Assembly: GCA_009746045.1 (NCBI GenBank)
Contig: RPFO01000156.1
Location: forward strand, 1,166,653 to 1,230,652
Source: Mesostigma viride
Lineage: Eukaryota > Streptophyta > Mesostigmatophyceae > Mesostigmatales > Mesostigmataceae
Direction of reading: 5' to 3'
Length of the DNA: 64,000 bases
How positions within the stretch are numbered: position 1 is the stretch's first letter; each line of letters begins with the position of its first letter. Shown in pieces: positions 51,481 through 62,980 of this stretch. Under the pieces are notes generated by a model. It was not told where the DNA came from. It did no database searches and worked only from the letters and a program-made list of their open reading frames with translations. The position numbers were made by a program, and so were the translations under genes.

Positions 51481-52749
51481 ACCACTGTCTTCTACTGCCA
51501 CATCATGGAGGGATAGAAAGAACAGAACCAGAAGGTGAGAGGAGTATCTACACTAGAGGAGGATGACACCGTAGGACGAGGGGGAGATGGAGGTGGTGTA
51601 ACCAAAACAAGGCTATGTACCGAAGGGCGAGCAAGAGGAGCAGGACGAGAATGGAGGCCTACATCTGATTCACTATGAGTTAAAAGGTAGGTCTGAGTTT
51701 CTTCAAAGGACATAAACTTCTTATATTTGGGGACAGTATATGTACGCGACTAAACGAACTTCCTAGCATCGGCCCACGATAAGAAAATAGATGCCCATTG
51801 AGGGGTAATCACTATGTAGTACTTATTTTGCTAAGCTATTATAACTAGTCGAATGAGAAGGAAAAGAACGTCTTGGGGGTACAGCACCAGAGGTAGGGGC
51901 TGCAGGAAGGGTAGAAGTATAGTGACAGGGGGAGGACGTATTGGCTCACTGGCCCGTTGCTGGGCAGCCCTAACCTTAGGGGTATCAGTAGGGTTACCTT
52001 GTACATTGAAGGCAGGGGTAGGGGAAGACCGATCAGGTTTCATAGGCAATAGTAGGCACTGATATGGGATCGAGTCGTTGAAAGATGGCGCCCAAATGGT
52101 CGTCGATGACCAACGCCGTAGCCGAGGAACTCCTGCTGTGGGGTACAACACCAACCACAAGGGTCTAAACGTAGGCATATACATCCAAGCGTAAAAGAGA
52201 GTGGAAGGCGATGAACAACGTTCTAGTATCGGCGACTAGCCGAATCTATTCCTAGGCACTTTCCTATTCTAGCCGATTCCTAATGAACGGATAGGAGGCA
52301 CTTGAGGTGGAGGAGGTCCTACCTCTCCTCCCCCCCCCACAAAGCATCTATGATGCTCGCCTAGAGCTAACGAGCATATAAGAAAACGCAGCAGCATGCA
52401 CGGAAAAGAGGTGTAGTCTAAAGGGACGCTAATCGTCCCACTATCCATCCCTATTGAACCGTCAAACCCACTATCTAACGTCAAACAGCACCCAGCAAGG
52501 AAATGCACACACAGATGGAAAAGGAAAAGGAAAAGGAACTAGCTACGTGAGGAGTTCATCCGCTTTGAGCAGGTCTAACTTCTAGGCAGGGCGTGTCCCG
52601 AATCGGGCAGCACTACCCCCCTAGCTTGACGGCGACCCGCCCATTACCTGTCAAGAGGTTGTCTTCTTCTGTGCCCTGGCCGCGGAAGGCCTCTGGCGTA
52701 TAGGGTTGCAAGGGAACTTCGTCGCGTCTACCTAAACCTCCGCTACCAT
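51481..52749 (-). other. Leader and 5' gag region of element G, with primer-binding site
   Basis: TGGTAGCGGAGG (minus strand, 52749-52738) directly follows the 5' LTR and matches the 3' ends of initiator-type tRNAs in form. The rest holds only short frames, some Pro/Ser-rich on the minus strand (51713-51492), probably decayed gag N-terminus. Confidence 0.55.
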
Positions 52750-53323
52750 TGTTACGTCCTGGCTCGACTCTATCCCAAACATCTCGCCTGACCTTACCTA
52801 AACTAGTGATGAGGCACCTACCTAGGAGTGAGGAGCTATATTGGCTATAAGACCTAGGACGCGACGACGCTGCTTCTCAATGCATTCCCTTATAATACGC
52901 CATATACCGAATAAAACCAGGGTACTACGAAGGAAACAATACTACACTGCCGTGACCCAAGCCTATATGTGTTAATTCATTTAACACACGCCGAGTGCCA
53001 TTCACGAAGGACAACTGCTGCATAAATGATCGCCGACAGGCGTGTATGCTCGGGCCGACATCGACCCTCGCCCACAGGACCAACGCACGTCCACAAGGTT
53101 CACACGCAGGATAAAAGGACCACTACTAAAGTACGCAGCGCGGCGCGACTGCACCGAACCACCATACTGTACAATTGCCACGTCACAAGGCCCGGTACCG
53201 ACCGGCCAAAAGGTCCTTACTACACGTAAGCCTAGGAAAGTCAGCGAACTGCTCCGGAATGGCTGAGGCAACAAGGGACCTAATTTACGTCCGTAACAAC
53301 AACAAAAGTTACGCGACGTAACA
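52750..53323 (-). repeat. 5' LTR of element G
   Basis: 574 bp, identical by eye to 44641-45214, followed by the target duplication AACAC. Confidence 0.93.
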
Positions 53324-55679
53324 AACACCACTCCGGCCGACGTGCATAGACCGGAGCAGTCGCCGGTCCCCGCAATCCTTACTGCCAATGTGCCTGAACT
53401 CCACCGCAAGCGGGGGAGAACTCCTCAGCTCGCTGTCACACCCTCCGTGACACTTGCACCGCAAGAGCACGGTTGATGTTTGCGCAGGCCCATATGCATG
53501 TGATGCTCGAGGCCGCCGACGTGGACTGCATAGCGCCCGCAATGCCCGCACTTATACAATGCAATGGGCAGGTCGGGGAGTGACACGCCTTGCAGGAACT
53601 GCCGTATCAGTAACGTTGCCCCTGCGAGACACCGTGCTGCTCATGGAGTAGGGCCGAAGCAACCCCGCAGTCCCAAACAAGAGCTCCCCGGGCTCGATCG
53701 CGCCCAGCCCACAGGTGCTCAAGCACATACAGCGATCGTGGACCGGGGTCAATGCCGCGCACGACCGATCACCGCCTGTCCACCCCGCTTGACTGTCTTG
53801 CCCAGGATCCCCATTCCCGCAACAGAAACACGCCCCTATGTATGCAGTCCCCACCGCGCATCGCCACATCCCCCACTCGAAGCTTGAAGGCCTCTCACCA
53901 CCCCTGTACCAGTGCATGGCCATGGGGTAGAGTACGTTTTGAAGCCCACACAGCCCGCCCGCCATGCACATGGAACGCCCTGCTCTGAGTCCCTCATCCA
54001 TGCAACCTCGTAGGCGCGCGGACACGAGCCACTTGCAAATCACGCTCGATCGGCCTCCACCAGTGGTGCAAGGAACAACTCCCTACCGGGCTCAGCCCAC
54101 AGGAGGGACGCGAACACTGCGCGATGGTAGCCATGAACAGGGTCGCGGGCAGTGACCAGGTGCTTAGACTCCAGCAGCTCGGTCCTGCCTGCCTCTCAGT
54201 CTCGGGTCGCCGTTACTACAGTCCCCGTGACTCGCCCTCGACGGCCAGATCCCGCACGTCCCATGTACCTCAGTGCTCTACCATGGCTCAGCGCGCGTCA
54301 GCGCCGGGTCCGCTCAGAGCGGATGTACCGGCCCTATGCAGTGATACCGGGTGTTACTCGGACACCGGCAGTCTGCATGCGGGGCGACAGCGCCACATCA
54401 TGTGGCATCGGCACCATGCACGCGCACTGTTGAGGCGGTGAGACAATGACCGGACACCGCCACCTGCTTCTGATGCAACCACGACCGGCACCAGCGCAAC
54501 CAGTGCAACCACGACCGGCTGGGTCATCCACCACTACTGCCGGCAGTACGTGCTGTCGCCCTGCAACTGCACCGTGCCCGCATATGCTTGCAGCCCCGGG
54601 GGCCCTTACTCCCGACGGTCGCGGCGGACGCGGGCGCGCCCCGCATGCACGGTTACTCGAGCCCAGGAGTGCCCTGACCCAGCTAGGCGTCGACTCAATG
54701 CCGGGGTAGCCAATTGGTTGGCTACCGACAATTCAACAAGGTGCTGTACATCTGTTTGCCGGCCGACCACGATTCAGTACAGGCTCCGCCCTGCCTGATC
54801 GCCCAGTCGCATCGGGGTTGCAACAGCCTCCACGCACCGTGCCGTCTCCATGCACCGTGCCGCAATGGTGAAATTAATCACGTACGGGTGCACGAGAAGC
54901 GAGGCGCGTCCCTCATGCGCCAGGAAGTCAGGGAGCCGTGACTCATAGCCGCCAGCCGGAAGACTCCCTATAATAATACTTGGCCGCGTGCCATGGGACT
55001 CCGCGTCCGTTGGTCACGAGGGACGCGACGTGCAGTCAGGCCGTAGTCTGGGGTCGCTGGCACTCGCTGCCGAATCCGGCATCCCACGCGGAGATGCCTC
55101 GGTACGGACGCCTTAGTAGTAGAGTCATCAAGCATCCGGTGAGCCCATGTCCAAAAAGGCCAGGACCATGTGCACATGCGGTGCTCAGTGCCTGACGTGG
55201 TCCTCTTCGGGACGACCCGTTCAAGCCCACCGCCAACTGCAGATTATCCCATAGAGAATATATCATGGAGAAAATATATTATATAGAAAATAGAGAATAT
55301 CGAAAATATATAATATCCGCACGCTGGCGCATCGATCCCTGGCATGGCAGTAGAAGGGTCGTCGGATCCACGCGCGGCTGCGCATCGATCCCTGGCATGG
55401 CAGTAGAAGGGTCGTCGGATCCACGCGCGGCTGCGCGGTGGATTCCTACATAGATGGCCGGCTCGATCCAAAGTCGAACCGTGCCGATCATACAGGAGCT
55501 AGATATAGTTAAGAAGAGTATGGTATCATAAAGAAGTGTAGTGGACCAGTACAAGTACTTAGTATATAAAAGGTAGGTATAGTAGAGAAGTATATGGTAT
55601 TATTAGTAGCCATCTGGTTTCATACGCTCTGCGACCCCTCCCCTTCCCCCGGGGACGACGCGTCCACGCGATCGTCCAA
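53324..55679 (-). other. Interior of element C, no recognisable domain
   Basis: GC-rich sequence broken into frames of 60-163 codons on both strands, none with RT, RNase H or integrase motifs. At 55329-55434 a 53-bp unit starting GCATCGATCCCTGGCATGGC is present twice in tandem, preceded by an AT-rich GAAAATATA stretch (55258-55316). Confidence 0.45.
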
Positions 55680-56137
55680 TTACTGCCAAGGAGTCAAGGA
55701 TGCTGGACCGCCGTGTAATGCTATGTGCCCTATACTCGCTGTCAGGGCACCAAAAGGAACCACCGGGAAACACGCACGCGAATGTCCACATCCTGCGCGT
55801 CCAAAGTCGAGCCCAATGATGGTGTCCGCTGCGTCCAGCGGTGCGATGGTCGCAGCCAGGTCGAACGGGGTGCCTTGCAGCACACCTTTGATATCTGCCA
55901 GACCGGGCGATTGGTGTTGGCGACCATCCGAGTGGGTCAGATGCACGGCCGTCCGGTGTGGGGGCTGGGCGTCAGGCCCAGCCGGCGCACCAGTGCCGCG
56001 TTGATGAAGGACGTGGAAGCGCCTGTGTCGACCAAAAACTTGACCTCCATGACGGTTGGTTGGCCGTGTCTGAATATATTATTACATTCCCATATAAAAT
56101 ATCCCATTACCGCCAACGGTACCCTATATAAAACCAC
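55680..56137 (-). pseudogene. Aspartic protease remnant of element C
   Basis: 56137-55937 reads VKFLVDTGASTSFINAALVR with D-T-G intact, then a stop or frameshift; 55946-55680 continues AADTIIGLDF, the closing motif. It is clearly related to the protease of element G. Two copies of CCCATTACCGCCAACGG lie just upstream (56103 and 56163). Confidence 0.78.
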
Positions 56138-56229
56138 TAGTGCTAGACGCCTAATAGTAATTTCCCATTACCGCCAACGGCGTCTATGCATGGGGTCAGT
56201 GTATGATTCCAAACACCCCCCCTTACTGC

Positions 56230-56355
56230 TGATAGCATGATAACAGGGTGACCTGCTACGGTGCAGGACCAATGCACCCTTCGTACTACTGACATCATGA
56301 TAACAGGGTGACCTGCTACTGTGCAGGACCAATGCACCCTTGGTATTTGGTACAG
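56230..56355. repeat. Two-copy 60-bp tandem repeat
   Basis: CATGATAACAGGGTGACCTG begins at 56236 and 56296; both units end ...CAGGACCAATGCACCCTT. Confidence 0.85.
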
Positions 56356-56594
56356 ATGTGGGGCAAAACAGACACCCCCCCCTTGCCCTACACAGGTGGG
56401 CATTCTCAGAATGGCTAAGGTGGCCAGCCACTTAGGACTGGAAAAGCGCACCGGAATGAACATATTATAAGATCAGAATATTATAAAAATATAATTATTA
56501 GTTAAATATACTTATATAATATATATTATAGTATACTTCCCAGCGGCAAACTCGTAACCGGCCACTGCTGGTGACTCAAAGGTCGCACGCTGTC

Positions 56595-56857
56595 TGGAGG
56601 CTAGTCGATGAGCCTCGATCTCATTGACCGCGCGCAGCACGCCCTTGGTAGAACTCATCGCTGGCGGCCGCGGCTGCTGGTGCTGAGTCGTGAACTGCCG
56701 GGCCTGCTGGCGCCCGCTCGCCCGCGTTGCGGGGCTTTTCCCTGGGGCCGGAGGAGTCCGGGCGACTGCCGAACGCCGGGCCTGAAAACCTGGGCTCGGT
56801 CTCCCCCGTGCCACGTCCAGCGTGCCTGCGACGGAGTTTGGGGCAGTCGCGCCTGAG
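56595..56857 (-). pseudogene. Gag C-terminus of element C (downstream of the nested LTR element)
   Basis: With the nested element removed, the zinc knuckle half CFEVGH at 60160 joins HLRRDCPKLRRR here, followed by a basic, Pro/Gly-rich tail (GTGETEPRFSGPAFGSRPDS) and a stop. This restores a CCHC nucleocapsid knuckle interrupted exactly at the duplicated GTGAC site. Confidence 0.75.
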
Positions 56858-56862
56858 GTGAC

Positions 56863-57372
56863 TGTTTAAGGTATGTGTGATTATTATGGGGACTTAAATT
56901 AATAATTTGTAGGTGGTGAATCATTGCCAACTTAAGCGTCAGGAGCCAGGAAAATTATTTATTACGTCCATATGGTGTGGCTTTCCATGGCTACCTCAAG
57001 GTAGCGTGAACATTGGTAATTATGGTAGGTGAGTGGTGGCGGCGGCCCTGGTATGCGCATGGGCCGACAATGGGTCGATAACGACAGCTGGTATGTTGGA
57101 ACATGGTGCATGCGCATGCATGACTCGGTACGGCATGGTATGACATGCACATGACACAATACTATAATCTGGTGAAGATAGTGACCAACGGTCCTAGTGC
57201 CATTGTACAACTTGGCACATAGTCATAGTGTCCGTTCACATAGGACAAATCCCACTTGGGTACTACGATCCGAGCATATCTATTTGTTAATTAGGGCTCG
57301 AATACAATTGCCCGTATTATAGATTTCTGCACGGTCAGCATAATGGGCATATTCAAGACAGGATTCTTGACA
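56863..57372 (-). repeat. 3' LTR of the small LTR element
   Basis: 510 bp. It matches 59023-59131 plus 59748-60154 with few differences, for example a 5-base deletion near TTGTTAATTAGGG. Confidence 0.9.
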
Positions 57373-59022
57373 CCCTCCTTGCACATGATGCTGTCTATAA
57401 ATACAAATGCTAGATCCTGGGCGAGGGTAGTCGGGTACCTAAGTGGATTCCCTCCTTACACGACACCCTGGTCTTGATATAAAACAGCAAGAAAAATGAG
57501 GGCAAGGTTGTGTAGCCCCATAGTGTCACATGGAGTGCGCCACACGAGGGTGGAGCCAAACTGGAAACAGGCTCTTAAACTGTAAAGACTGGTTGCTCAG
57601 TGTTGAGTCTGGATGCAAACTGTAGCCGGTACTGGTTGATGCCAGGGTTGCAGCTGGAAACGTTGGGTACTGGTAGCTGCTGGTAAACCGGTGACGTCAG
57701 CTGTTGTGTGTGCACACACGATCTATGCTGTGTGTGGGTACAGTTTCTTGTGTGGTGCGGGTAGTGCCACTTTGACTTGTTTGCCAACAGGTTTTGATGC
57801 AACTTACTGCAACTACTACAAGGTGAACTGTGACGTGAGGATGTAGAGCTGGTTGCTGGACTGCTACTTGCTAGCTAGACAAGTGCGTGCAGCTGACTGC
57901 AGCTACTATCTACTCTACGCCTGTCGTGGAGAGTCATGCATGTGCTGCTGGGTGCTACTACTTCTCCTTGCTGGCTAGGCAAGTGTGGATAGCTGCCTGC
58001 ATGGACTATGCAGTGTACTCTGTTCCTGCTGGTGTTGCCTGCTGTGCTTGTTGATGCCAGTGTGATGGTGCTGATGGGACTGTGCTGTTACTGCTGCCTA
58101 CATTATGGGGCAACTGGTTGCTAGTGGGTGTCTAGTGCTGGCACGTGATAATGCAACTAGAGCTCTGTTACTGCTGCTAGTGGTGCCTGCAACTAGTTAA
58201 ATGTGACTGAATTATAAAACTGCAACTAGTGCTGAAAACAACGTGGGGGTTAGTGAGCACCCTCCTTAGTGTGGTGTGCAGCTGTGTCAGCAGGCTGGCC
58301 TTGAGAGCAGGACCCATGGAATGTTCCCTTTTTTCTTGGAAACTTGAAGCATGGCAGGTTCTGGGCTCTTGAAGTGATGACCGTTTAAAAAGAATTCCGG
58401 TTTAAAAGAATGCGCCCAAAAGAATGTTGATGCCACGCGAAATGGTGCCGGTACAAAAGAAAGACCGGTTTTCATGAAAAATTCTTGAGGTAAACAGCTC
58501 CGCCGATTTCTCGTCGATGCTCACAGCTCGCGCGGCTCAGTGGGAGCCCGTCGGTGACCCCGCGCCGATTGAACGCACTCTTTCGGCCAAAAATGTGCTG
58601 CCAGGTAAAAAATCACTGGCGCTGCCTGGAACCAGAGCCGGCACCTTTTGAGTGCCAGGCTTCAGCGCCGACGTCCCCATCACCGAAATGTTGGCGTTTG
58701 ATCAGTTTCGGGCATATATAAGTATAAAAGCGTAGATCTGGCCTGCGCACCGGAGCTTGGGAAATTCTTGACGGATTTTAGCGACGGTAGGTGTCACCCC
58801 GAATATTTGGTGTTACCACACGTTGAAGTAAGTCGATTGAAAGCCTTGAATTTCACGGTAGCATCTGCGCCATAATCATGGTCGTATCAAGTACAAGAAT
58901 TCGACCAAGCTGCTCCGTATATGAAAATATAAACTATGATCAAGGCGCTCAATAAAATGTGAGCTGCCGCTTAGAGGTTGGTTAATTCCGTTGAAAGATC
59001 TTGCCCCGGACCTCCGATGCCA
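57373..59022 (-). other. Interior of the small LTR element
   Basis: No coding frame above 75 codons. A TATA-like CATATATAAGTATAAAAGCG lies at 58713-58732 on the plus strand. The 57580-58250 part is rich in CTGCTGG/GCTACT phrases without a fixed period. The PBS TGGCATCGGAGG is at its high-coordinate end. Confidence 0.5.
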
Positions 59023-60154
59023 TGTTAAAGGCATGTGTGATTATTATGGGGACTTAAATTAATAATTTGTAGGTGGTGAATCATTGCCGACTTAAGCGTC
59101 AGGAGCCAGGAAAATGATTTATTACGTCCATAAGCTCTACAAACAGGTCGTGGACCGGCTGGATCGCATAGTATCTCCGCACATCTGAACCCTGTGATGC
59201 CAGATCTCCTTTGCGGCCGTTCCGAGCTTGGCACTGGATTCGTTGTCCACATCGTCGCGTCGCTGCCGCAACACGATGTTTTCTGGCATCCGCGAGCTTT
59301 TGGTTCCCGCCGCACATTTGAAAGTGCTGTCCTCCGGCTTTTTGCCTTTGCACCGTGTGCAGTTCTTGGACGTTTGGAATCATGGCATGGCTAACGTGAT
59401 GACTGACTAGCTAGACCTTTTCAGTGGTTTTCCATTTGCGGGTATTTCCTCGTAAATGGTGGGAGAGCGATCGCAGCAATGGTGCTCACCACTAGACACT
59501 CCCGGCCAGTTAGGCTCGAAACACACGCCCTGATCAAGCATGCTGTTTCCGGCCCCACCGTCTAGGTACGATCTAGTCGCTCCACACGTAAGCCATCCAT
59601 AATTTCAATGCACAAGGATACACATTTCCATCACCATTCATCTTCATCATCCTGAACGACTCGAAAACGCGGAAAAGATAACGGCAGGCTCGAGCTACCA
59701 TGGTCCGGATTCTCCCGATTTCTGGCCTGCGCTGGTTGTCTCTTTGATATGGTGTGGCTTTCCATGGCTACCTCAAGGTAGCGTGAACATTGGTAATTAT
59801 GGTAGGTGAGTGGCGGCGGCGGCCCTGGTATGCGCATGGGCCGACAATGGGTCGATAACGACAGCTGGTATGTTGGAACATGGTGCATGCGCATGCATGA
59901 CTCGGTACGGCATGGTATGACATGCACATGACACAATACTATAATCTGGTGAAGATAGTGACCAACGGTCCTAGTGCCATTGTACAACTTGGCACATAGT
60001 CATAGCGTCCGTTCACATAGGACAAATCCCACTTAGGTACTACGATCCGAGCATATCTATTTGTTAACTGAATTAGGGCTCGAATACAATTGCCCGTATT
60101 ATAGATTTCTGCACGGTCAGCATAATGGGCATATTCAAGACAGGATTCTTGACA
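59023..60154 (-). repeat. 5' LTR of the small LTR element, with a 617-bp insertion
   Basis: LTR sequence is interrupted between about 59131 and 59748. The insert includes the 280-bp segment also found at 26334-26613 and, on the minus strand, a coding-like frame with Cys spacing (NCTRCKGKKPEDSTFKC, about 59375-59150). Its borders share only ATAT with the uninterrupted copy, so the origin is unclear. Confidence 0.82.
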
Positions 60155-60159
60155 GTGAC

Positions 60160-61601
60160 CCACCTCAAAGCACATGAAGCAACGGGCTTTACTCGCGTCG
60201 ATGGCGTTGAGGCCATGGTCAGCGTTCCCGTCCTCCAGGTCATCGGGGGAGTCATCGTTCTCCTCGCCGTCGTGCGGGGGACCTGATCGGTAGAACCGAC
60301 GAACCGATGGTGCGCGCCCGCGAGCCACGACGTCGGCCACCTGCAGAAGATACCGCTGGATTTTCAGGATATCCCACTCATCCCAGGGGACCTCAGCGTA
60401 GTGCTTCAGTACCTCATCCTGCAGCTCGGGACTGAGGGCCTCAATGAACCGGATCTTGTACTCGTACCAGGTCATGTCTGTCAGGTAGGCGGCGCTGGAC
60501 TCAAACTTGGACAGGAACTCGCGATACGGAGTGGTCCCCTGGCGCAGCTTGCCGAAGGCGAGTCGCTCATGGATCTCCGCGTCTGGGGGTACCAACTTGC
60601 GGCGCACCCGGTCCATCAACTCATCCACGGTTTGCGGGTACGACTGGGATGCGATGCTCTCACAGTTCAAGATGCTCACCACCGCGGGGTCCATGCAGGT
60701 GTTGACCACGTGCGGGATCAGATCACAGGTGGCAAGCTCCCAGCTGTAGTGATTGCGCCAGACGGTATACTGCTGTTGCCACATGCGTCCCCATTCGTCG
60801 ACCTCTCGCGGTTTCATATCCGCGTGCAGCTTGGGTACATTCTTGAAATTGGGCATCGGTGGGGCCTTTACCGCGCTGGTGATGGGCCCGCCGACGTCTA
60901 CGTAGGAGGTGGAGCCGAAGGCGGGGGGCTGTGACCGGGGGAGAGATCCGGATCTGGACGGCGTACCATGCGTCCGCCGCACCTGTACCGATGAGGGGTG
61001 TTCATACCCCGGGTCATCCAACGCCACCCTGCTGAAATTCAGGTTGCTGACGACCACAGGCGAGTGGACCATGCTGCTGTCCTGCGCCCGAGGTCGCTGC
61101 GGTTGGGGGACGTGTCGCTGGACGGGTGTCTGAGTCCCCTCGTCGTGTGCGGTGGCGCTGCTTCTGTCACCCCCTAGCCGGACTCGTGGCCTATGAGCTC
61201 CAAAGGGAGGGTCCTGTGCCCCTGGTTCCTCGATATCCTCCACGGCCCCCTCCAAATCGCCGAATTCGCCATCTGCTCCGGTGTCCTCCCCGTCATCCTC
61301 AGAGTTCCCCAACACCATGGGTAGTAGGGAAGTACTGCCAAAGGACACTCGACGCCTGCCCCGGTGTGTTGTGGCCGGCGGAGGTCCCATGGAGCGGCCG
61401 CGCCCAGCCCAGGGCTGCGATGGTCGCTCCGTGGCTAGCTGAGCATGATAACGGTAGTACTGCGTGTTTTCATTCTCGTGCCCTGTCTGCTCAGGATACC
61501 GCGGCGGCCGCTGTGGTCGTTGCTGCTGCTGCTGCGGTTGCTGCTGCTGCTGCTGCCGCCGCCGCCGCTGCTGCTGCTGCTGCTGCTGCTGGAAACCCTG
61601 C
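60160..61601 (-). pseudogene. Gag of element C: poly-Q start, capsid, first half of zinc knuckle
   Basis: The frame is open from the junction with the plus-strand LTR (61601) through a Gln-rich stretch encoded by CAG repeats, PPRYPEQTGHENENTQYY, then 61390-60160. ATG 61390 is internal; the true start was lost. The capsid-like core (NVPKLHADMKPREVDEWGRM, RLAFGKLRQGTTPYREFLSK, SPELQDEVLKHYAEVPWDEW) is long and intact, followed by an acidic linker and CFMCFEVGH, where the nested LTR element cuts the CCHC knuckle. The nominal ORF continues to 59939 in LTR sequence. The domain resembles Ty3/gypsy gag and the gag of element G. Confidence 0.85.
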
Positions 61602-62185
61602 CGTTACGTCCCGGCCCTTTTGGTCGGACGTAACAATGGAATAAATTACTAAGGCCTTGTGGCCGTTGTACTGAGTTGTATGGATATTGGCTATTGTACG
61701 AATTGGACTAGTTATTTTGGGTCCTAGGTTGATCTTTTAGGGGCCGGTGCAGTGGCGCCGCGCCAGTTCTGGGTCTGACGATGGTTCTAGACGTGGATCC
61801 TATAGTTGGGGGTCGATGTCGGCCCGGATCCTACGTGGAATGTGTGAACCGGATTGGCTAGTCGGAATTGGTGTGTATCTGCGCCGCAACCCACCTAGGT
61901 GAAATTGGTCCGAGGACGAGAGTCTCGTCCTCTTGGTTTGATGAATGATAAGTGCGAATACGCCTACACATTGAGCCCGGGGCAATTATCCATTTGTATT
62001 TGGTGTTGCTAGCCATTATAAGTGTGTACTAATTAGCTTGGCATCAAGCCGTGATGCCAGATATCTCACGACTCACGTCGTGAAGCGCAACCTACTTTAG
62101 GCTACCTTGAATTATTCCTAATTCCGGCAAGAAGGGTCTTTCGCTACGTAGCTCAGGCTAGGTGTGTCTGGGCTGGGACGTAACA
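61602..62185 (+). repeat. 5' LTR of a plus-strand LTR element of the same family as element C
   Basis: CGTTACGTCCCGGCCC...GGGACGTAACA, 584 bp, related to 42892-43560 in inverse orientation. CTGGTATCGGAGG (62186-62198) follows as tRNA primer site. The first base is C rather than T, so the very end is altered or the boundary is off by one. It abuts the CAG repeat of element C gag. Confidence 0.85.
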
Positions 62186-62980
62186 CTGGTATCGGAGGAA
62201 ATGTGCTGGAAAGGTTAGCCAACTCTCGCGGAGAGGGTTGGTGAGCCAATTAGGATACCAAGGCTGAGTTTGACGTAGGTAGAGGTTCCGGAATGCAACG
62301 ACTGCTGACTGGTCGGCGGCCAGCCCGTAAAGGGATTCAACGACGACCTAGCCAGCAAGCGGCCAGTCTGGGATACTCGGCGGGGCTAGCAATAGTCCTG
62401 TGGTGAGGTGCTATAGACGATAGCGTTCAGCCCTCCTGTTTTCAACGACACCTAGTGGCGGCCAGGGCCTGCCTTCAACGACACCGGGTGGTGGCCAGCT
62501 CAGGAGGATTTAATGTCATCGAATATGGTTCGTCCCCTAGATAGGATTCTTTCTTTGCAAGCTATGCCTGCGGAAGGCTAGCTGGCGTGCTCGCTTTCCC
62601 TCCGGGTTCGCACGCGTAGGGGTTCTCGTTATACGTGGTGCCTCTATAGGGTGTGAATGTCGTTGGTGCGAATGGAAGTTGCGGATGACGACCATTCGTT
62701 GTTTTACCTGTTGCGGCCGGGGGTGAATACCGTCGGGCTGTTGCCGACTGTGCGGACGGTGTTTACCTTCGTGTAAGTGTTGTATAGCCCCTCTGCCGCG
62801 GAAGGCTGGGGGCGTGTGCTGTGCTACACTCCGTGCTCTCTCCTCGTTCGTTTAAGGTCACTGCACTTAGAGGTAGCCTGGGATTCCCCTTTCTCTCCTG
62901 CTTAATATTAAATCAATTAATTATAATGAAAATTTAAAATCATTTTTGAATTGCAAGCCGCTGCCAGACCATGATGTAAC
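62186..62980 (+). other. Leader of the plus-strand LTR element
   Basis: Primer-binding site at its start, then untranslated sequence with repeats such as TTCAACGACACC(T/G)(A/G)GTGG(C/T)GGCCAG (62440-62500) and GCGGAAGGCT (62572 and 62799). No coding frame is evident. Confidence 0.6.

Larger units (their letters stand above)
44641..53323 (-). mobile_element. Element G: 8.7-kb gypsy-type LTR retrotransposon with identical LTRs but broken genes
   Basis: LTRs 44641-45214 and 52750-53323 (574 bp each) read identically, and AACAC is duplicated outside (44636-44640 and 53324-53328). TGGTAGCGGAGG next to the 5' LTR (52738-52749, minus) fits a tRNA primer site and CTTTGTGGGGGGGAGG the polypurine tract. 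The minus-strand order is gag, protease, RT, RNase H, integrase zinc finger, ORFx. Gag, RT-RNase H and ORFx contain frameshifts or stops and the integrase core is absent, so this recent arrival must have been moved by proteins from another copy. Confidence 0.93.
56858..60159 (-). mobile_element. Small non-autonomous LTR element inserted in the gag zinc knuckle
   Basis: GTGAC at 56858-56862 and 60155-60159 is the target duplication. The LTRs on the minus strand start TGTCAAGAATCC: 3' LTR 57372-56863 (510 bp, ends CTTAAACA) and 5' LTR 60154-59023 (1132 bp because it holds a 617-bp insertion, ends CTTTAACA). TGGCATCGGAGG (59022-59011) follows the 5' LTR as a primer site; GCAAGGAGGG precedes the 3' LTR. 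The 1.65-kb interior (57373-59010) has no gag or pol. Confidence 0.9.
42892..61601 (-). mobile_element. Element C: degenerate gypsy-like LTR element with two nested insertions
   Basis: The minus-strand order is glutamine-rich gag start (about 61601), gag (to 60160), [nested small LTR element], gag C-terminus (56857-56595), protease remnant (56137-55680), unassigned sequence, [nested gypsy element 44641-53323], a further 1.08 kb, polypurine tract and 3' LTR (42892-43560). No RT, RNase H or integrase is recognisable in what remains, so it is non-autonomous or deleted. The 5' LTR is missing: at 61601/61602 it meets the LTR of a plus-strand element of the same family. Confidence 0.7.
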
